DNA from: Heterobilharzia americana | Taxonomy: Eukaryota > Platyhelminthes > Trematoda > Strigeidida > Schistosomatidae | Length of the DNA: 64,000 nucleotides | Assembly (NCBI GenBank): GCA_944470555.2 | Contig: OX104128.1 | Span: forward strand, 37,803,920-37,867,919 | Direction: 5' to 3' | In this document: positions 1 through 12,034 of the stretch, one piece after another | Numbering within the stretch: position 1 is the stretch's first letter | Layout of the letters: each line of letters begins with the position of its first letter | Made by a program: the position numbers and the translations under genes | Notes under the pieces: model-generated | The model's database searches: none | What the model was told of the DNA's origin: nothing | What the model saw: the letters and a program-made list of their open reading frames with translations, nothing else

Positions 1-53
1 TGAATGAAATGTCATCCTTTTCACTCAGATACAATATATCAGTCCATAAGTAT

Positions 54-885
54 CTATTATTATTTATTATTTTTCCCTTGGGTTCCTAGTGGAAAATACG
101 GCTTCACTAACAAGCCTCCATTCAACTCTCTTCTCTGTAGTCTTTTCAACCTGGTGCCACCACTACCCACAAGCTTTCATTTCTTCCTCACATCATCTCC
201 TCCATGTCACTCTCGTCTTCGACACCACTTTCGTCGTTTCCCCTCCCAATTCCACTCAACGGCCTGGCCTGACCTGGCTCGTGATGTCCCCGAATAACTT
301 TCTCAGTGTATCCCCAATCCAATCCATCTCCACTGTCTTCTCCTACATATTGGTTGGGTGATGGGTTTTTGGTTGGTTCGTTACCAGCCTGAGTTCCTTC
401 TTGCTTAATCTCATTAACCTGGCCATCTGATCTTCATTGTCAGTATCGAGTGAGTGTTGGTGGCAGCTGTTGATGTGTGATGTCTGTAGTTTGTCGGAAA
501 TGCTATTGGTGACTCGCCAAGTTTCTGAGCCATACAGAAGCATTGACTTGACTGAATTGGTGTTGAAAATCCGGATCTTATTCATGCTTGTTGCTGAGTG
601 CAGTGCAGTGGAGTGTAGTGTAGTGCAGTGCAGTGCGGTGTAGTGTAGTGTAGTGTAGTGTAGTGCAGTCGATCTCCACACTGATTTTAGATTACTGAAG
701 GAAGGTGTGTGTTGCTGTCTTTCCAATCTTGGTTTTGACATCGTCGTGTGTGCCGCCTGTAGTTGGAACGCTGATGCCTAGGCAGGTAGGTGAAAGAGAC
801 AACTCCCTTCAGGTTTCTCCTGTAAATGGTGATTGATGTATGTTGTTTTTGGTTGGCTATCTTCATCACCTCCGTTCCACAAGGA
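54..885 (-). mobile_element. RTE-like non-LTR retrotransposon, 3' end (copy 1)
   Basis: The minus strand carries the C-terminal part of an RTE-type reverse-transcriptase polyprotein and its 3' tail. The tail (GGAACCCAAGGGAAAAATAA) runs into an ATAATA-rich stretch at about 54-75. Coding remnants include an LLYGSETWRVT motif, the conserved start of the domain after the palm, at about 560-520. The C-terminal cysteine/WIGH region is degraded by frameshifts. The copy is 5'-truncated near 885, with no endonuclease or catalytic palm. Positions 54-740 are nearly identical to the inverted copy at 11385-12034, while 745-885 is clearly more diverged. RTE clade (SR2-like in schistosomes) is inferred from the palm-distal domain and AT-rich tail. 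Confidence 0.8.
597..669 (-). repeat. CACTG/CACTA pentamer array inside RTE copy 1
   Basis: About 14 tandem 5-bp units (CACTG or CACTA read on the minus strand) lie inside the RTE coding region, just before the NKIRI segment. The same position holds only two or three units in the copy at 44060-45600 and about eight in the copy at 11251-12034, so the array has expanded in place. Confidence 0.85.
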
Positions 886-1690
886 TCTAACTAGAATGAA
901 TTATTGGTTATCATATTCCTGACCAAGCTTCACTTAAATAATTAATCAAAGAAAAATTTCGATTCCAACAGCAAACAGTAGATCATACATGACGAACGAT
1001 TCACCTTTAACTGTAGAGTTCTGGTAAGTTGAACAAAAACCATTTTCCATCTTTCATTTTGACATCGAAATCGAATCAAGTAGACGAAGCGACCTCAGTA
1101 TAACCTTTCCTAACAAAGAGAACCAACTGGTCACACCACTGAACCCTTCTTCGAAAAATACGGAAGCAGAATATCATAGATAAATAGTGACATCATACTT
1201 TTACATGCTTACAGACAGATTAATCAAATCAGGATGAGATAAAAATACTTAAGCTTCGATACTTACATACAGCTACTTTCGTGGTGAAGTTGTACTGGTG
1301 TTGATGTATGTTATGAAATTCAAAAGTTTAACAATATTAAGTTCATTTGAGTGAACATAAATCATGCATACTTTAAAGTACGTATATTTGTTATCAAAAG
1401 TGGAATTTTTTCATAACTATCATCTCTTCAAGATTGAATCATCAACAGCTCATTGAAAACAATGAATTTTGTCTAATAAGATACGCTTTACACATATTAT
1501 TTCATTTCTTATAGTAGTACTTTGTCAAAAATGGATCTTATTAAATATAAATGGGTATTTCATCACTTCGGTCAGCCTTTGTAGAACATTCATCAATGAT
1601 AGGATCCAAAAATTACAGACTGATTGCATATTTATCTGGATTATGATACACAATAGAGATTCGTAGTAAGTTATTCATCTTATTTTAGAC
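886..1690. other. No gene recognised
   Basis: AT-rich sequence without recognisable coding homology. A short open stretch at 969-1022 ends at a good donor (CTG|GTAAGTT) after a possible acceptor (CCAACAG), but it has no partner exon and is not called. Confidence 0.5.
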
Positions 1691-2692
1691 TGCCTAAGAA
1701 TTCAGCGGAATATATCAACAATTTCCTCATGTACATAAACTCAGTAATATACTCAATCCCATCCACTTACAAGGTAGAAAGCGAGAAAGAAGAATTACAT
1801 ACGTTGAATTGCAGAATAAAACGACTGATGGACACTGGTTTGAATACTACCGTCCACAGGAAACTGACACATTCTAACAGGTATCTAAACTTCAAGTTAT
1901 CTCATCCAATTTCAGTTAAGCAAGGTTTATTCAAATGTCTTAATGATGCAGCTAGAAACTCAGTAGTCATTGTAAGGACTTAAACAAGGAATTGAAAGGC
2001 CTAAGAGAAGGGTTAATAATAAACCTCTACTATTTATCAAGAAATTCTTAAGGATACTTCACAAACGGAATAATAATAGTGAGACAAGTATGAACAATAA
2101 AGACAACACGAGTGGAAATAAGTTCAAAGCCTAAATTGTGTCACCCTCACAATAAAGGAACATGGGAAACTTTACATATGATCCTCATCGAAGCTGGAAT
2201 TGGGTGACATTTAAACCTACAAACGCATTCAGAGAAATCTTTGTTGGCCTTAGGATCTGATAGAGTCAATTACACAAAATAATCTGATCTACCGAATTCC
2301 TTGCAATGACTATGAGGTACGATACGCAAGCCATACTAGCCAGTCGGGATCAATTAGATGAACTGAACATAGGAATTTAGCTGAAAATAGAATGACAGAC
2401 TCAAACAACATCAATAATCTAGAAAAACACTCGACTATTGCAATGCATGGATTCACAGACAACCACACAATACAATGTGTGGGATGGAACCACTATACTT
2501 AAATCAAATATAATTAGGTAGAGATACAGAGAGAAAGAGAGATTGAATATTGAGTGTTTGTTCATCGAATGAAACATCACCCAACACAATGATGCAGCAC
2601 CTACACTAGAGATATGTAAGATTTTGCTATCGATAAAATCAAAGAATGATGTGGTGACAGGACAATAAAATCAGATGTCGAAAGTAGTGTGG
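1691..2692 (+). mobile_element. Penelope-like element fragment A (RT end plus GIY-YIG)
   Basis: Broken coding matches in + frames. About 1700-1960 encodes the end of a Penelope-type RT: NNFLMYINSVIY, then LNCRIKR, then the HRKLTHSNRYLNFK block after the palm. About 2190-2640 matches the spacer (FKPTNAFR) and the GIY-YIG endonuclease region (IPCNDYEVRY and RNLAENRM blocks, with frameshifts). Penelope-like elements encode an RT fused to a C-terminal GIY-YIG nuclease and are known in schistosomes (for example Cercyon). The copy lacks the RT catalytic core and has several stops. Its last 350 bp are almost identical to 8135-8484. Confidence 0.72.
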
Positions 2693-2711
2693 TTACATTA
2701 TTTCATTTATT

Positions 2712-4015
2712 TTTATTATTTTTTATTTGTCCCATAGGTTCCTAGTGGAACTTGCGGATTGAGTAGCATTCCACCATTTCACCTTATTCTTTGCAGTCTT
2801 GTTAACCTGGCTCCACCACTGTTTCGATGCTTCCATTTCTTCACCAGACCGTCTCCTTCATGTCACCTTCACACGCACAACTCGTGCTTTCCCATTTGGC
2901 TTCCACTTAACAGTCCGGCCCGGTGCGTGATATCCCAAAACATTCCTCTCAGTCTATGTCCAATCCAGTCCAGTCCATCTCCACTTTCTTCTCCTGCACA
3001 TTTGTTTGGCAATGGGTTCTTGATTGGTTCGTTGCCAGTTAGACTTCCTTTTGGTTATTCTGATCATTCTGGTCATCTGACCGATCTTCAGTACTGAGTT
3101 AGCGTAGGCGGCAGCTGTTGATGTATGATGTCTACAGTCTGTTGGAAATACTTTTCGTAACGCATCAAGTCTTTCAGCCACCACATAGAATCACTGACCT
3201 GACTGACTTAGTGTTGAAAATCCGGATCTTGTTCGCGCTTGTTGCTGAGTGCAGTAAAGTGCAGTGCAGTAGACCACATAGATTTCAGGCTAATGAAGGA
3301 AGGTCTGTGTTGCTGTCTTTTCTATCCTGGCTTTGACGTCTTCATCTAAGCTACCGCCTTTATTTGAGACGATGCTGTGTAGGTAGGTGGGTGAAAGAGA
3401 CAACTTCCTTCAGATTTCTCGCGTTGATGGTGATTGGTGCTTCTGTTTTTACTGGTTGGATATCTTCATCAACTCTGTCTCCTCTACTTCCACTTGAAAG
3501 AAGTCCCATCTTCCTTCGCTGTCCTGTCTCTTCTGTCGACTGATTAGTTTTCGCATGCACATCTTCGAGTTTGTGTGACATGAGATATTAGACATATATC
3601 ATCGTTGGCGAAATCCGAATCTTCTTCTGGGGTCTTCTCATCTACCCAGCCAGCATGTGCTTATCTTCTCGCTTCTCACAGTTTCTTGCATGATCCAGTT
3701 CAGTGCAGTCCAGTTGACCACAATCAAGAAGACGATCGGTGATATTAGGTGACAACCTTGTCTTACTCCTGTCCCTTGTTTTCACTTCAAAGGCGTCACT
3801 TAGCTTCCCATTGTGAATCACTTAGCATGTAGCGCAATGATATAGCATTTAACTGCTGTTGAATGAGGTGCATGTAGGTTTGTGGCACTAAAACTGTAGT
3901 GATGAAGCAGCAGCTGTCAAATTACTTCTCGATTGATGCTATCGAAGGTCTTTTCAAGGTCTATGAATTTGAGGCAACGAGCTGACTGCTGGTTTGATTA
4001 TGAGCAGTGACTATT
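2712..4015 (-). mobile_element. RTE-like retrotransposon, 3' portion (copy 2)
   Basis: Minus-strand copy with the GGAACCTATGGGACAAAT-type 3' tail at about 2712-2752. It runs from the palm-proximal IDLEKTFDSI region (about 3980-3930) through the KTGL, ITINARNLKEVVSFT and KIRIFNTKS blocks to the C-terminal end. Frameshifts and stops break it throughout. It is longer than copy 1 but still lacks the endonuclease. It abuts Penelope fragment A, leaving only about 20 bp between two degenerate elements. Confidence 0.78.
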
Positions 4016-5230
4016 TATGCTCAGAATGTCATCAAGTCAATAATACTATATCACTATCTGTTATAAATGAAATAAACAATTTTAATTTGCGACTGTATGT
4101 GTTCTATCAGTCTCGATAGCCTCATCCATTAATCTAGCGAAATATTAGTTTCAAGAAGGCTTATTCAAATATTTTCGTGTTGTATCATTATCTAACAGTA
4201 TTCAACTGAATTATTCCCGATTTTTAGAGAAATGATGACATGCTGCGATAGTTTAATCAGTGTTTAGTCGCTTTCATAACAATCTTCAGGAAATTGTTAA
4301 GAAATTTGAAAACGGGCTGCATTATAAGTCGACACTAACTGAATAGTCTTTGAGAGTAATATGTTACACCCGTGTTTAGTTCTTTACTGACTAGAATAAA
4401 AAATGTTAACTACTTAGATTAGTCCAGAATCTTCTGTAACTAACTTGCCAGCCAGATGTAGCTGAAGTATTCAATAGCATAACTTAGAAAAATTTAAGAA
4501 CTAATGAAAAAAATGGTTTACAACTTTCCGACTTTCATCCGCGATAAATGTGACGTCGACTAGTGTTTTAGGGCGATTTCAAATCTCTACTATTGTTTAA
4601 GCTTAAAGGGGGATTTTGTTTAACAACTAGAAAAATGCTTAAATTCTAGTGGAAAAATTTCAAGATGGCACAATGATTAAGGGTATTAAACGATAACATA
4701 TTTATTAAACGATCTTTGGCAGTTAAAAGGATCAGGCTATACAGTCAGCCGGTTAGTCAGTTATTTAATCGATTTTCTTTGGAAACCATCTCAGAACGCC
4801 GTTCAGTGTGTTCCACAGTGGGTACAACTGAGGATCAAACTACTTTTCAGATAGGTAGTTAAGAACAATCAGTTGACGAGTAGTACAGACTTACATAATC
4901 ACGAAATGGACCTGTATATTCACACCCATTTAAAAATTTTCTTTCCCATTTTAATTGGAAACTCAAATTCAACACTTCATTCAATGTCGTAGTAATAGTT
5001 TGATTGCACTGACTGCATGCTGTAATAAAATAAAGGAGCAATTTTCAAATATCCAGAAAGTGTTTCAGAGTTAAACGTCTTAACTATAACCCAGTTTTAC
5101 AAATGGAAAAGTTTCCTTTGAACTGAAATTCTCTATGTTGCACTTGATTGTTATCTGTGTGTATCTAATGATTTCACAAAGGTGCTGGAATAGTGCTTCT
5201 GAAAAAATCTGATTAGATAGTTAAGTTTTC
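4016..5230. other. No gene recognised
   Basis: AT-rich spacer between an RTE and a Penelope fragment. No coding homology, RNA gene or obvious repeat structure seen. Confidence 0.5.
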
Positions 5231-6480
5231 ACTTTCTCTATTACAGGGAATCAAATTTCCAAAACACCTCGTTAAGAAATACCTTACCAAACAAATAAAC
5301 AATCAGTTGTCCATGACATCGGAGAAAATGAAAAATGAAGCACTGAATAGAACTGAACTCTATGAAAAAAGCTGTTCATCAGGTTCCTCGACTCCTCCAC
5401 TATATCGTCTATCTAAACTACACAAACAAGGTGTTCCCTCTCTTCAGATATTAGAAATGACCAGCTCTCCTCACCATTCACATGCAAAGTGGCTCATCAA
5501 GATACTGGATCCAGTGAATAATGAAATTTTGAAGCGTAGCCTCTGTGATATGTTTCATGTTGTCGTTTCAATCAACAATATCAGTCTGTCAGGAAAAAGG
5601 ATGATTGTTTTGGATGTCATCTCTCGATTTACAAATGCCCCACTGACAGAAACCATTTGTTTTCTGTGCGGCTTCATTCAGTTCTATAAATCAAGCACTG
5701 GTATCCCAAATCACTACTTAACAGAACTTTGTCTCAGATGTACTTTCAACGTGCCATTCAGATGTGACGAAATCTATACCGATAGATGGTGTGGGAACGG
5801 GATCACCTCTAGGACGCCTCCTAGCTGACTGTCCTATGACAAGCATGGAAGACATGACCTTATGGAAAATAATCGGCTAGCTTCATGTGTGACAATGATA
5901 CATAGATGACACCTCTACTATTTGTGACGAGAATACGAAACTCGAAAACCTGCTTCAAACCTTCAGTAGAGCTCATCGTTTTATCAGATTCACTCAAGAA
6001 GAAGAATTGAACTCAAAATTTCACTTCCTTGACGTCCAACTTCGAAGAAAGCATGACGATTCAGTCCACAGATCTATTTACAAAAATCACTTCTGAATCA
6101 GACACAGTCTTATGTATGCTTTATTTCTGAAATAAGGTATACATTAGTTGTATGGCGACAAGCGATAAGACTTACGTTTTGAGCTTCCTGATGAGTGTCA
6201 CCGAGAATGAAACCTAAGTTCAGGGCTTACTGCCAGTTACCTCCAACCACCTGAAATCCTTCAAAGTTCACAGCGATGATGAGCCTCCTAGCTTGGTGAC
6301 CACGTTGCAAAAATGATCAAATGAATTCAGTCAGCACTTCAGACTAAACAATATGAAATTGATTACTATCCAGTAACCAAGCAACGTATAGGGTGACTTT
6401 GTCATTAGTTTTAGGAGAATATACTACTGATAAGTTTATGCTTCACAGGATACAAAATATTATATTTAGACCAAATTATA
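5231..6480 (+). mobile_element. Penelope-like element fragment C (RT domain)
   Basis: The best Penelope RT match in the window. The reading frame at 5307-5828 holds PPLYRLSKLHKQGVP, the MTSSPHHSHAKWL block and VLDVISRFTNAPLTETI (the palm Asp motif, LDV.S.FTN). A frameshift near 5775 leads to GSPLGRLLADC, and about 5895 encodes a YIDDTSTIC palm motif, followed by FLDVQLRRKHDDSVHRSIYK. The catalytic Asp pair is retained but stops and frameshifts make the copy dead. The end is uncertain: recognisable RT stops near 6140, with weak similarity to 6480. Confidence 0.78.
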
Positions 6481-7740
6481 TTTTGATTTTGGATACTGCA
6501 CTGTTTAATTCAAATGGCAATGTTGTTTTAATTGTTTGATTTTCACGCAGACCTTTTTAATCTGCATTCACTACTGATAATCGCAGTTGAGGCTAAAATT
6601 TTTGTTATATTTCAAACTTATGACCTTTAACATAGTTGTTCAATGTTCTCTTGTCTGGATGGCTGCCACAATGAAGTATAAATAAAATTTTAGATTGGTT
6701 TCAGTCACTGATTTATCAATAAAATGTATTGTGTATTATCTAGCTACAAATAAGAACTTTTACCAAGGAGTTCTCCGACTTTATATAGAGAAGAATGAAT
6801 ATGTATCAAACTTTTTTTACCCAACTAGAAGTCAATAATCGAACATTAGGTGAAATTGGGTGAAACGGTCAACCCCTGATTTAAAAAAAGTAGTAAAACT
6901 ACCCCTAACAATAGGCCAACAATCCTTAAGATCAGTAAACATCCAACATAAACACTCCTTTTTCAATGAATTAGATCCTGATGGAGTCATCTAACCTGAT
7001 GATAAAACATCTGAAATCAAGAAACCACACAGCTCTGTTAACAGATACTGAATGATACGGTTGTGCTAGTTACTCGTAAAAGCGACATCAAAATATCATT
7101 AATTTTACTTAAAAACTCACAGTTTAAATAATTTTCCCTCTAAAATGTAATGCAATGGAAATTGAACATGGAAAATATGTATATTTAATCTGATAATTAT
7201 GAAAGATGGATGTAAATGTTAATGTAGTGAGGTAAATCACCTGAGATTCACTTGTTAGTTGTAAAACTGGACGACATAAGCCTAGAAAGTGAAGTGATCA
7301 CATACAAACGATATTTTATCATTAACCTCGTCAATGCCTTTGTAGAATGCTCTTGGAAGAGAAAGGGACAATAGTAAACTATAAACTGTTTTGTAATGAT
7401 AATCACTAGTTGGTGAAGTTAATTAAATGTCCGATACATATTACGAAGTTCTATTCACAGAACAAATTGAATCAAACTTCCTTTCATATCAGATTTGTTT
7501 ATTTTCTTAGCATACAGTGATAAAGTAGTAGTTACTTGTCTATCAAGTAAAACTTTATTACTATGTGCTATAACAAATAAACAAATCTAATATAGTTGTA
7601 AAACTTAGGCACTGTAGCAGAATGTAATTCCATATTATATTTGTTTATTTGTTATGTAGCGAACAGTAATTCTAAAATGCCAATCAATATGGGATAGGAG
7701 ACAGTCAGAAATCAAAGAAATACTGAATAAGAACTAAAAA
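6481..7740. other. No gene recognised
   Basis: AT-rich spacer with no coding homology or structured repeat that I can support. Confidence 0.5.
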
Positions 7741-8490
7741 TCGGTTGATGAAATCATATTAGGCGTACACTTGTGCTTGACTTACACAGTCTTCAAGTTT
7801 CAAGAAAAAAGAATGTACGCAAACAGAAGGAGTAGCAGTTGGATCACCAATATCCCCATGTGTTTGTTGATAGTTGGGAAGACATTGATTTCCAAATGTA
7901 TAATCCTGAATTTAAGATATGGTGGTGATATGTGGATGACACATTCACTGTAATGGAAATGGAACATCTCGACAATTTCCTCACACACTTAAACTCAATA
8001 ATATACTCAATCCAATTCACTTACGAGGTAGAAAGTGAAAAAGGAGAATAACCTATGTTGGATTGCAGAATAAAAGAACATACGCTGGTTTGCATACTAC
8101 CGTCCACAGGAAACTGACAGATTCTATCTAGACTAGCCTGTCGGGATCAATTAGATGAACTGAACATAGGAATTTAGCTGAAAATAGAATGACAGACTCA
8201 AACAACATCAATAATCTAGAAAACACTCGACTATTGCAATGCATGGATTCACAGACAACCACACAATACAATGTGTGGGATGGAACCACTATACTTAAAT
8301 CAAATATAATTAGGTAGAGATACAGAGAGAAAGAGAGATTGAATATTGAGTGTTTGTTCATCGAATGAAACATCGCCCAACACAATGATGCAGCACCTAC
8401 ACTAGAGATATGTAAGATTTTGCTATCGATAAAATCAAAGAATGATGTGGTGACAGGACAATAAAATCAGATGTCGAAAGTGGTATCATC
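7741..8490 (+). mobile_element. Penelope-like element fragment B, internally deleted
   Basis: About 7825-7860 encodes EGVAVGSPISP, a Penelope RT block. After a frameshift, about 7928-8045 encodes YVDDTFTVME and FLTHLNSIIYSI, with a TGA directly before the YVDD motif. The RT sequence stops at about 8125 and joins directly to GIY-YIG-region sequence (8135-8484) that matches 2337-2688 almost exactly. Compared with fragment A, about 0.45 kb between RT and nuclease is missing. The RT part is only moderately similar to fragment A, so the copy is mosaic. Confidence 0.75.
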
Positions 8491-9759
8491 ACATTGATAT
8501 AATTACAAGTAATAATTTATGCTCGAGATATCATAAAGTAAATGACACTGTATCACATTGCGCTTTATATCAAATAAACAAATCCAGTATGGAAATCCAA
8601 TGTGGAACTACTTTCTGCCACACTGCTTCAGCTGGAGATGTATAGTAATGAATCAAACTTTCTGTCATTCTCATCCAATTATTTATGTTGAGCTCAGTAA
8701 CAGGGTCACAGACATTATAGTTCAACTAATCATGTTACCATTAACTTCTGGGGAATGTGGAACACTTATGTGAGCCAGTCAGCGATGAGTAAAGTGCCCT
8801 TGAGGTCTACGTTCCTTTCACTTGGTTGACAAGTCAGTAAGCCAATACCTTGTTACAATGTATTTTGCATGGATTCGTTGCAGAAAATCGCTTATAACCT
8901 CAAAGCTTTTGGTTAACCCAAGCAGTTATTAGTGGTAATAAGAATTTTATATTTCCTATGAATATATTATCTTCTTTAATTTTTAGACAATAGTGATGTT
9001 CACCAACAAATCGGTTTGTTTTCCTAAAAAAATATCTTAGAAGTTAACATTTTTCAGCCATTTGATTCATAGAGAACTGCCTAAATCGAAACACTAAAGC
9101 ATATAAAATTTCCAGTTGTCAGTAACTGAGGAAAAGAACTATTCCTATCATCTAATAGAGAGTGTTGATATTTATTTGAAGCAACTTCCTGATGGTTGAT
9201 TATCTCAAAGTGGAGTATTCTCCATTAAAATATGCAAATAAACAGGACAGTGAGAAATAGACATTATAATATTGCATGACTCTGTCTGTCAACAGAATTT
9301 CGTATATCAGGTTAGCTGTTGTATGTTTGTAACTCGTGGTCATCTATTTATCATACTTTTCAGCACTTTTCAGTGAAGTACACTGATAAGTTCACGGATA
9401 CTAATGCCTCTACTGTAATACTAGAACCCTTGTTGTTAATCATCACAGCCATTAAAGTCAATAGTAAACTTTCTAAACCTTAGAAGTATATGTTGCAAGT
9501 GTTTTGTACGCCATAACCTCTGACAATCAATTTGTGCGAATAGTGCAGTCCTACAAAAGGTTGATTGGGGCTGAACGGCTTGTTAATAATGTCGCTGACC
9601 TCAGTACTGAATCACTCAGACAGACAAACAGGATCAGCGTAGAAACTTCAGACACGTACATCATTTCAAGTCACCACATTTTACAGTGGTATACAAAGAA
9701 CGAGTGGATAGAAAAAGAATGATATCAAAGTAGATAAAATTGTGTGAGACAATACACAA
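8491..9759. other. No gene recognised
   Basis: AT-rich. The open frame at 9504-9722 reads like decayed repeat sequence next to the RTE-like tail at 9760-10390 and may be that element's 3' untranslated part, but no homology can be stated. Confidence 0.4.
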
Positions 9760-10390
9760 TCTAAAGATGAAGGTTAGTGAGAATATTTCAGCCTAAGAAG
9801 ATATTAGGGAGCATATGCATCTACTCCATTGTGACTGATTTTCAGCTTTGTCACCTAAAGTCCTCAACTACCGATTCTTATCTTCCCTAGCAGCAGCGCA
9901 TTTCTAAATCACTTCAATTGACTAAGCATTACATCCTCATTGACCATCTTGTGTTGCTTGCCTGAATTTTTTCACCTGAGTTCAACACTGCTAAAATGGT
10001 GATTCCATCAAACGTCAGCAATGGTACGAAGACATTTACGCTCAAAAACCTGTAACCACTTCATATCCCCTACTTCTTATGGCTATGTCTCACAGCCGTA
10101 CGACTACAGCGCAGTATACTCATCGTTTGATAGATAGTCAGATATCTCGGCAGTTGGCGTCACAGATAACGCAAGTTAACAAATGAAAACAGGCCTTGTG
10201 TATGTGAACAACCAGTGGGTTCAAGACAATGCAACTCCCCAAGTATGTGAAATGGTCAACGCATCCTATCACTTCACTTCCTATCATTAAACTTGTAGTA
10301 GTTCCATACTAGTCCTGTAGTCACTCAGACTTTTTGTATTGACAGGAAACTAGTTTCTTCATGGCTTATTGAGGAGTACTGGTAAATAGA
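9760..10390 (-). mobile_element. Second RTE-like family, C-terminal region (copy 1)
   Basis: Broken minus-strand frames read LRYL (about 10170), an LLYG-like segment (about 10110), FERKCLRTIADV (about 10040) and, at the very end, AENQSQWSRCICSL (about 9830-9790). The ending corresponds to AQNRCQQRKCIHTLSSS in the copy at 15600-16000. This is the palm-distal domain of a non-LTR element related to, but distinct from, the CACTG-bearing RTE family elsewhere in the window. Heavily mutated, with stops throughout. Confidence 0.6.
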
Positions 10391-11250
10391 AAAACAACAT
10401 TGAAAACACGTAAAACTTAAACATCAACAAAAAGAATGGACTGTAAACTTCTTATGCAATAGATAATTATACTGCTATTTCAGATAAAAATGTATCCAGT
10501 TGATGAATGTCAGGTGAGATTCAGTCGATATTTTAACTTCCATCAAAAAATATTATTATTATCACAAAAGATACTGTCGAAATAAATTTGTTTACACTTT
10601 TTGTAGTATAAATTAATAACGCTCACTTTTAAGATTTCTTCAGTAGAATAACATTCTTTGAGTAAAAATAGATTCAAAGCTATAAGTGAAAAACAAGAAA
10701 AGAAAGGAAGAGAGAAGATATCCAATATCACCTACCTATCAGATAAAATAAAGTGATTCGTCGAATAGGCATAATGTGAATTGAACAAGAGGAAAATTTT
10801 CGTTATTTCACCTCACGATAATGACATGAAATATTTAACTGAAGTCTGCTCAGTTTTTAATGATTTTCTAAACTTAAAACAATAACAGTGATAATAGTAA
10901 TGATAATAAGAATAATAATATTGGTGATAATGATCACATTTAGTAGACTTTGACTTCTTCCTATGATATTTTTTTAAAATTAGTTGAGAGATAAGTTATT
11001 CGTACAGAACTGCTCGACAATTTAAGAAAAAAGATGCACTTAACATATTACTGACTTATGAAAACCCATCATATCGGATAAATGTGCATGAGTGTATCAG
11101 TGTGCTATAGTAGTGAGGTTCAAATGAGTTGAAACTGGAAACTACTCCTGTTTTTCTGTAGATTTCGCTAGATAAAACAGAGCTATCTATTCCACTGACT
11201 TGAGTTTGTCCTTAGCCTTGATGTAAATGGACAGATTTAACGCATAGTAT
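10391..11250. other. No gene recognised; one possible microexon
   Basis: AT-rich spacer. At 10484-10513, a 30-nt segment is flanked by TTTCAG and CAG|GTGAGA and encodes IKMYPVDECQ on the + strand. A 30-nt, phase-0 exon is the size used by schistosome micro-exon genes, but no partner exons are visible, so it is reported only as a candidate. Confidence 0.3.
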
Positions 11251-12034
11251 TTTGATTTAGCCGAACCAACAACAGCATCAATAACAAGCACTAATCATCA
11301 TTAACGGGAGACGTCTAAAGGAAACAGTCTTTTTCACCTATCTAGGCTGCATCGTTTAAATTACAGGCGGCACAGACGACGATGTCAAAACCAGGATTGG
11401 AAAGACAGCAACACACACCTTCCTTCAGTAATCTGAAATCAGTGTGGAGATCGACTACACTACACTATACTGCACTGCACTGCACTGCACTCAGCAACAA
11501 GCATGAATAAGATCCGGATTTTCAACACCAATTCAGTCAAGTCAATGCTTCTGTATGGCTCAGAAACTTGGCGAGTCACCAATAGCATTTCCGACAAACT
11601 ACAGACATCACACATCAACAGCTGCCACCAACACTCACTCGATACTGACAATGAAGATCAGATGGCCAGGTTAATGAGATTAAGCAAGAAGGAACTCAGG
11701 CTGGTAACGAACCAACCAAAAACCCATCACCCAACCAATATGTAGGAGAAGACAGTGGAGGTGGATTGGATTGGGGATACACTGAGAAAGTTATTCGGGG
11801 ACATCACGAGCCAGGTCAGGCCAGGCCGTCGATTGGAATTGGGAGGGGAAACGACGAGTGGGGTATCGAAGACGAGAGTGACATGGAGGAGATGATGTGA
11901 GGAAGAAATGAAAGCTTGTGGGCAGTGGTGGCGTCAGGTTGAAAAGACTACAGAGAAGAGAGTTGAATGGAGGCTTGTTAGTGAAGCCATATTTTCCACT
12001 AGGAACCCAAGGAAAAAATAATAATAATAAATTT
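11251..12034 (+). mobile_element. RTE-like retrotransposon, 3' end (copy 3)
   Basis: Plus-strand copy ending GGAACCCAAGGAAAAAATAA followed by ATAATAAAT. The open frame at 11503-11745 gives 80 residues identical to the minus-strand frame at 385-627, including LLYGSETWRVT. Upstream, RRLKETVFFTYLGCI marks the block before the pentamer array. Positions 11385-12034 are about 98% identical to copy 1 by eye; 11251-11380 is much less so. 5'-truncated, with no RT palm. Confidence 0.8.
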
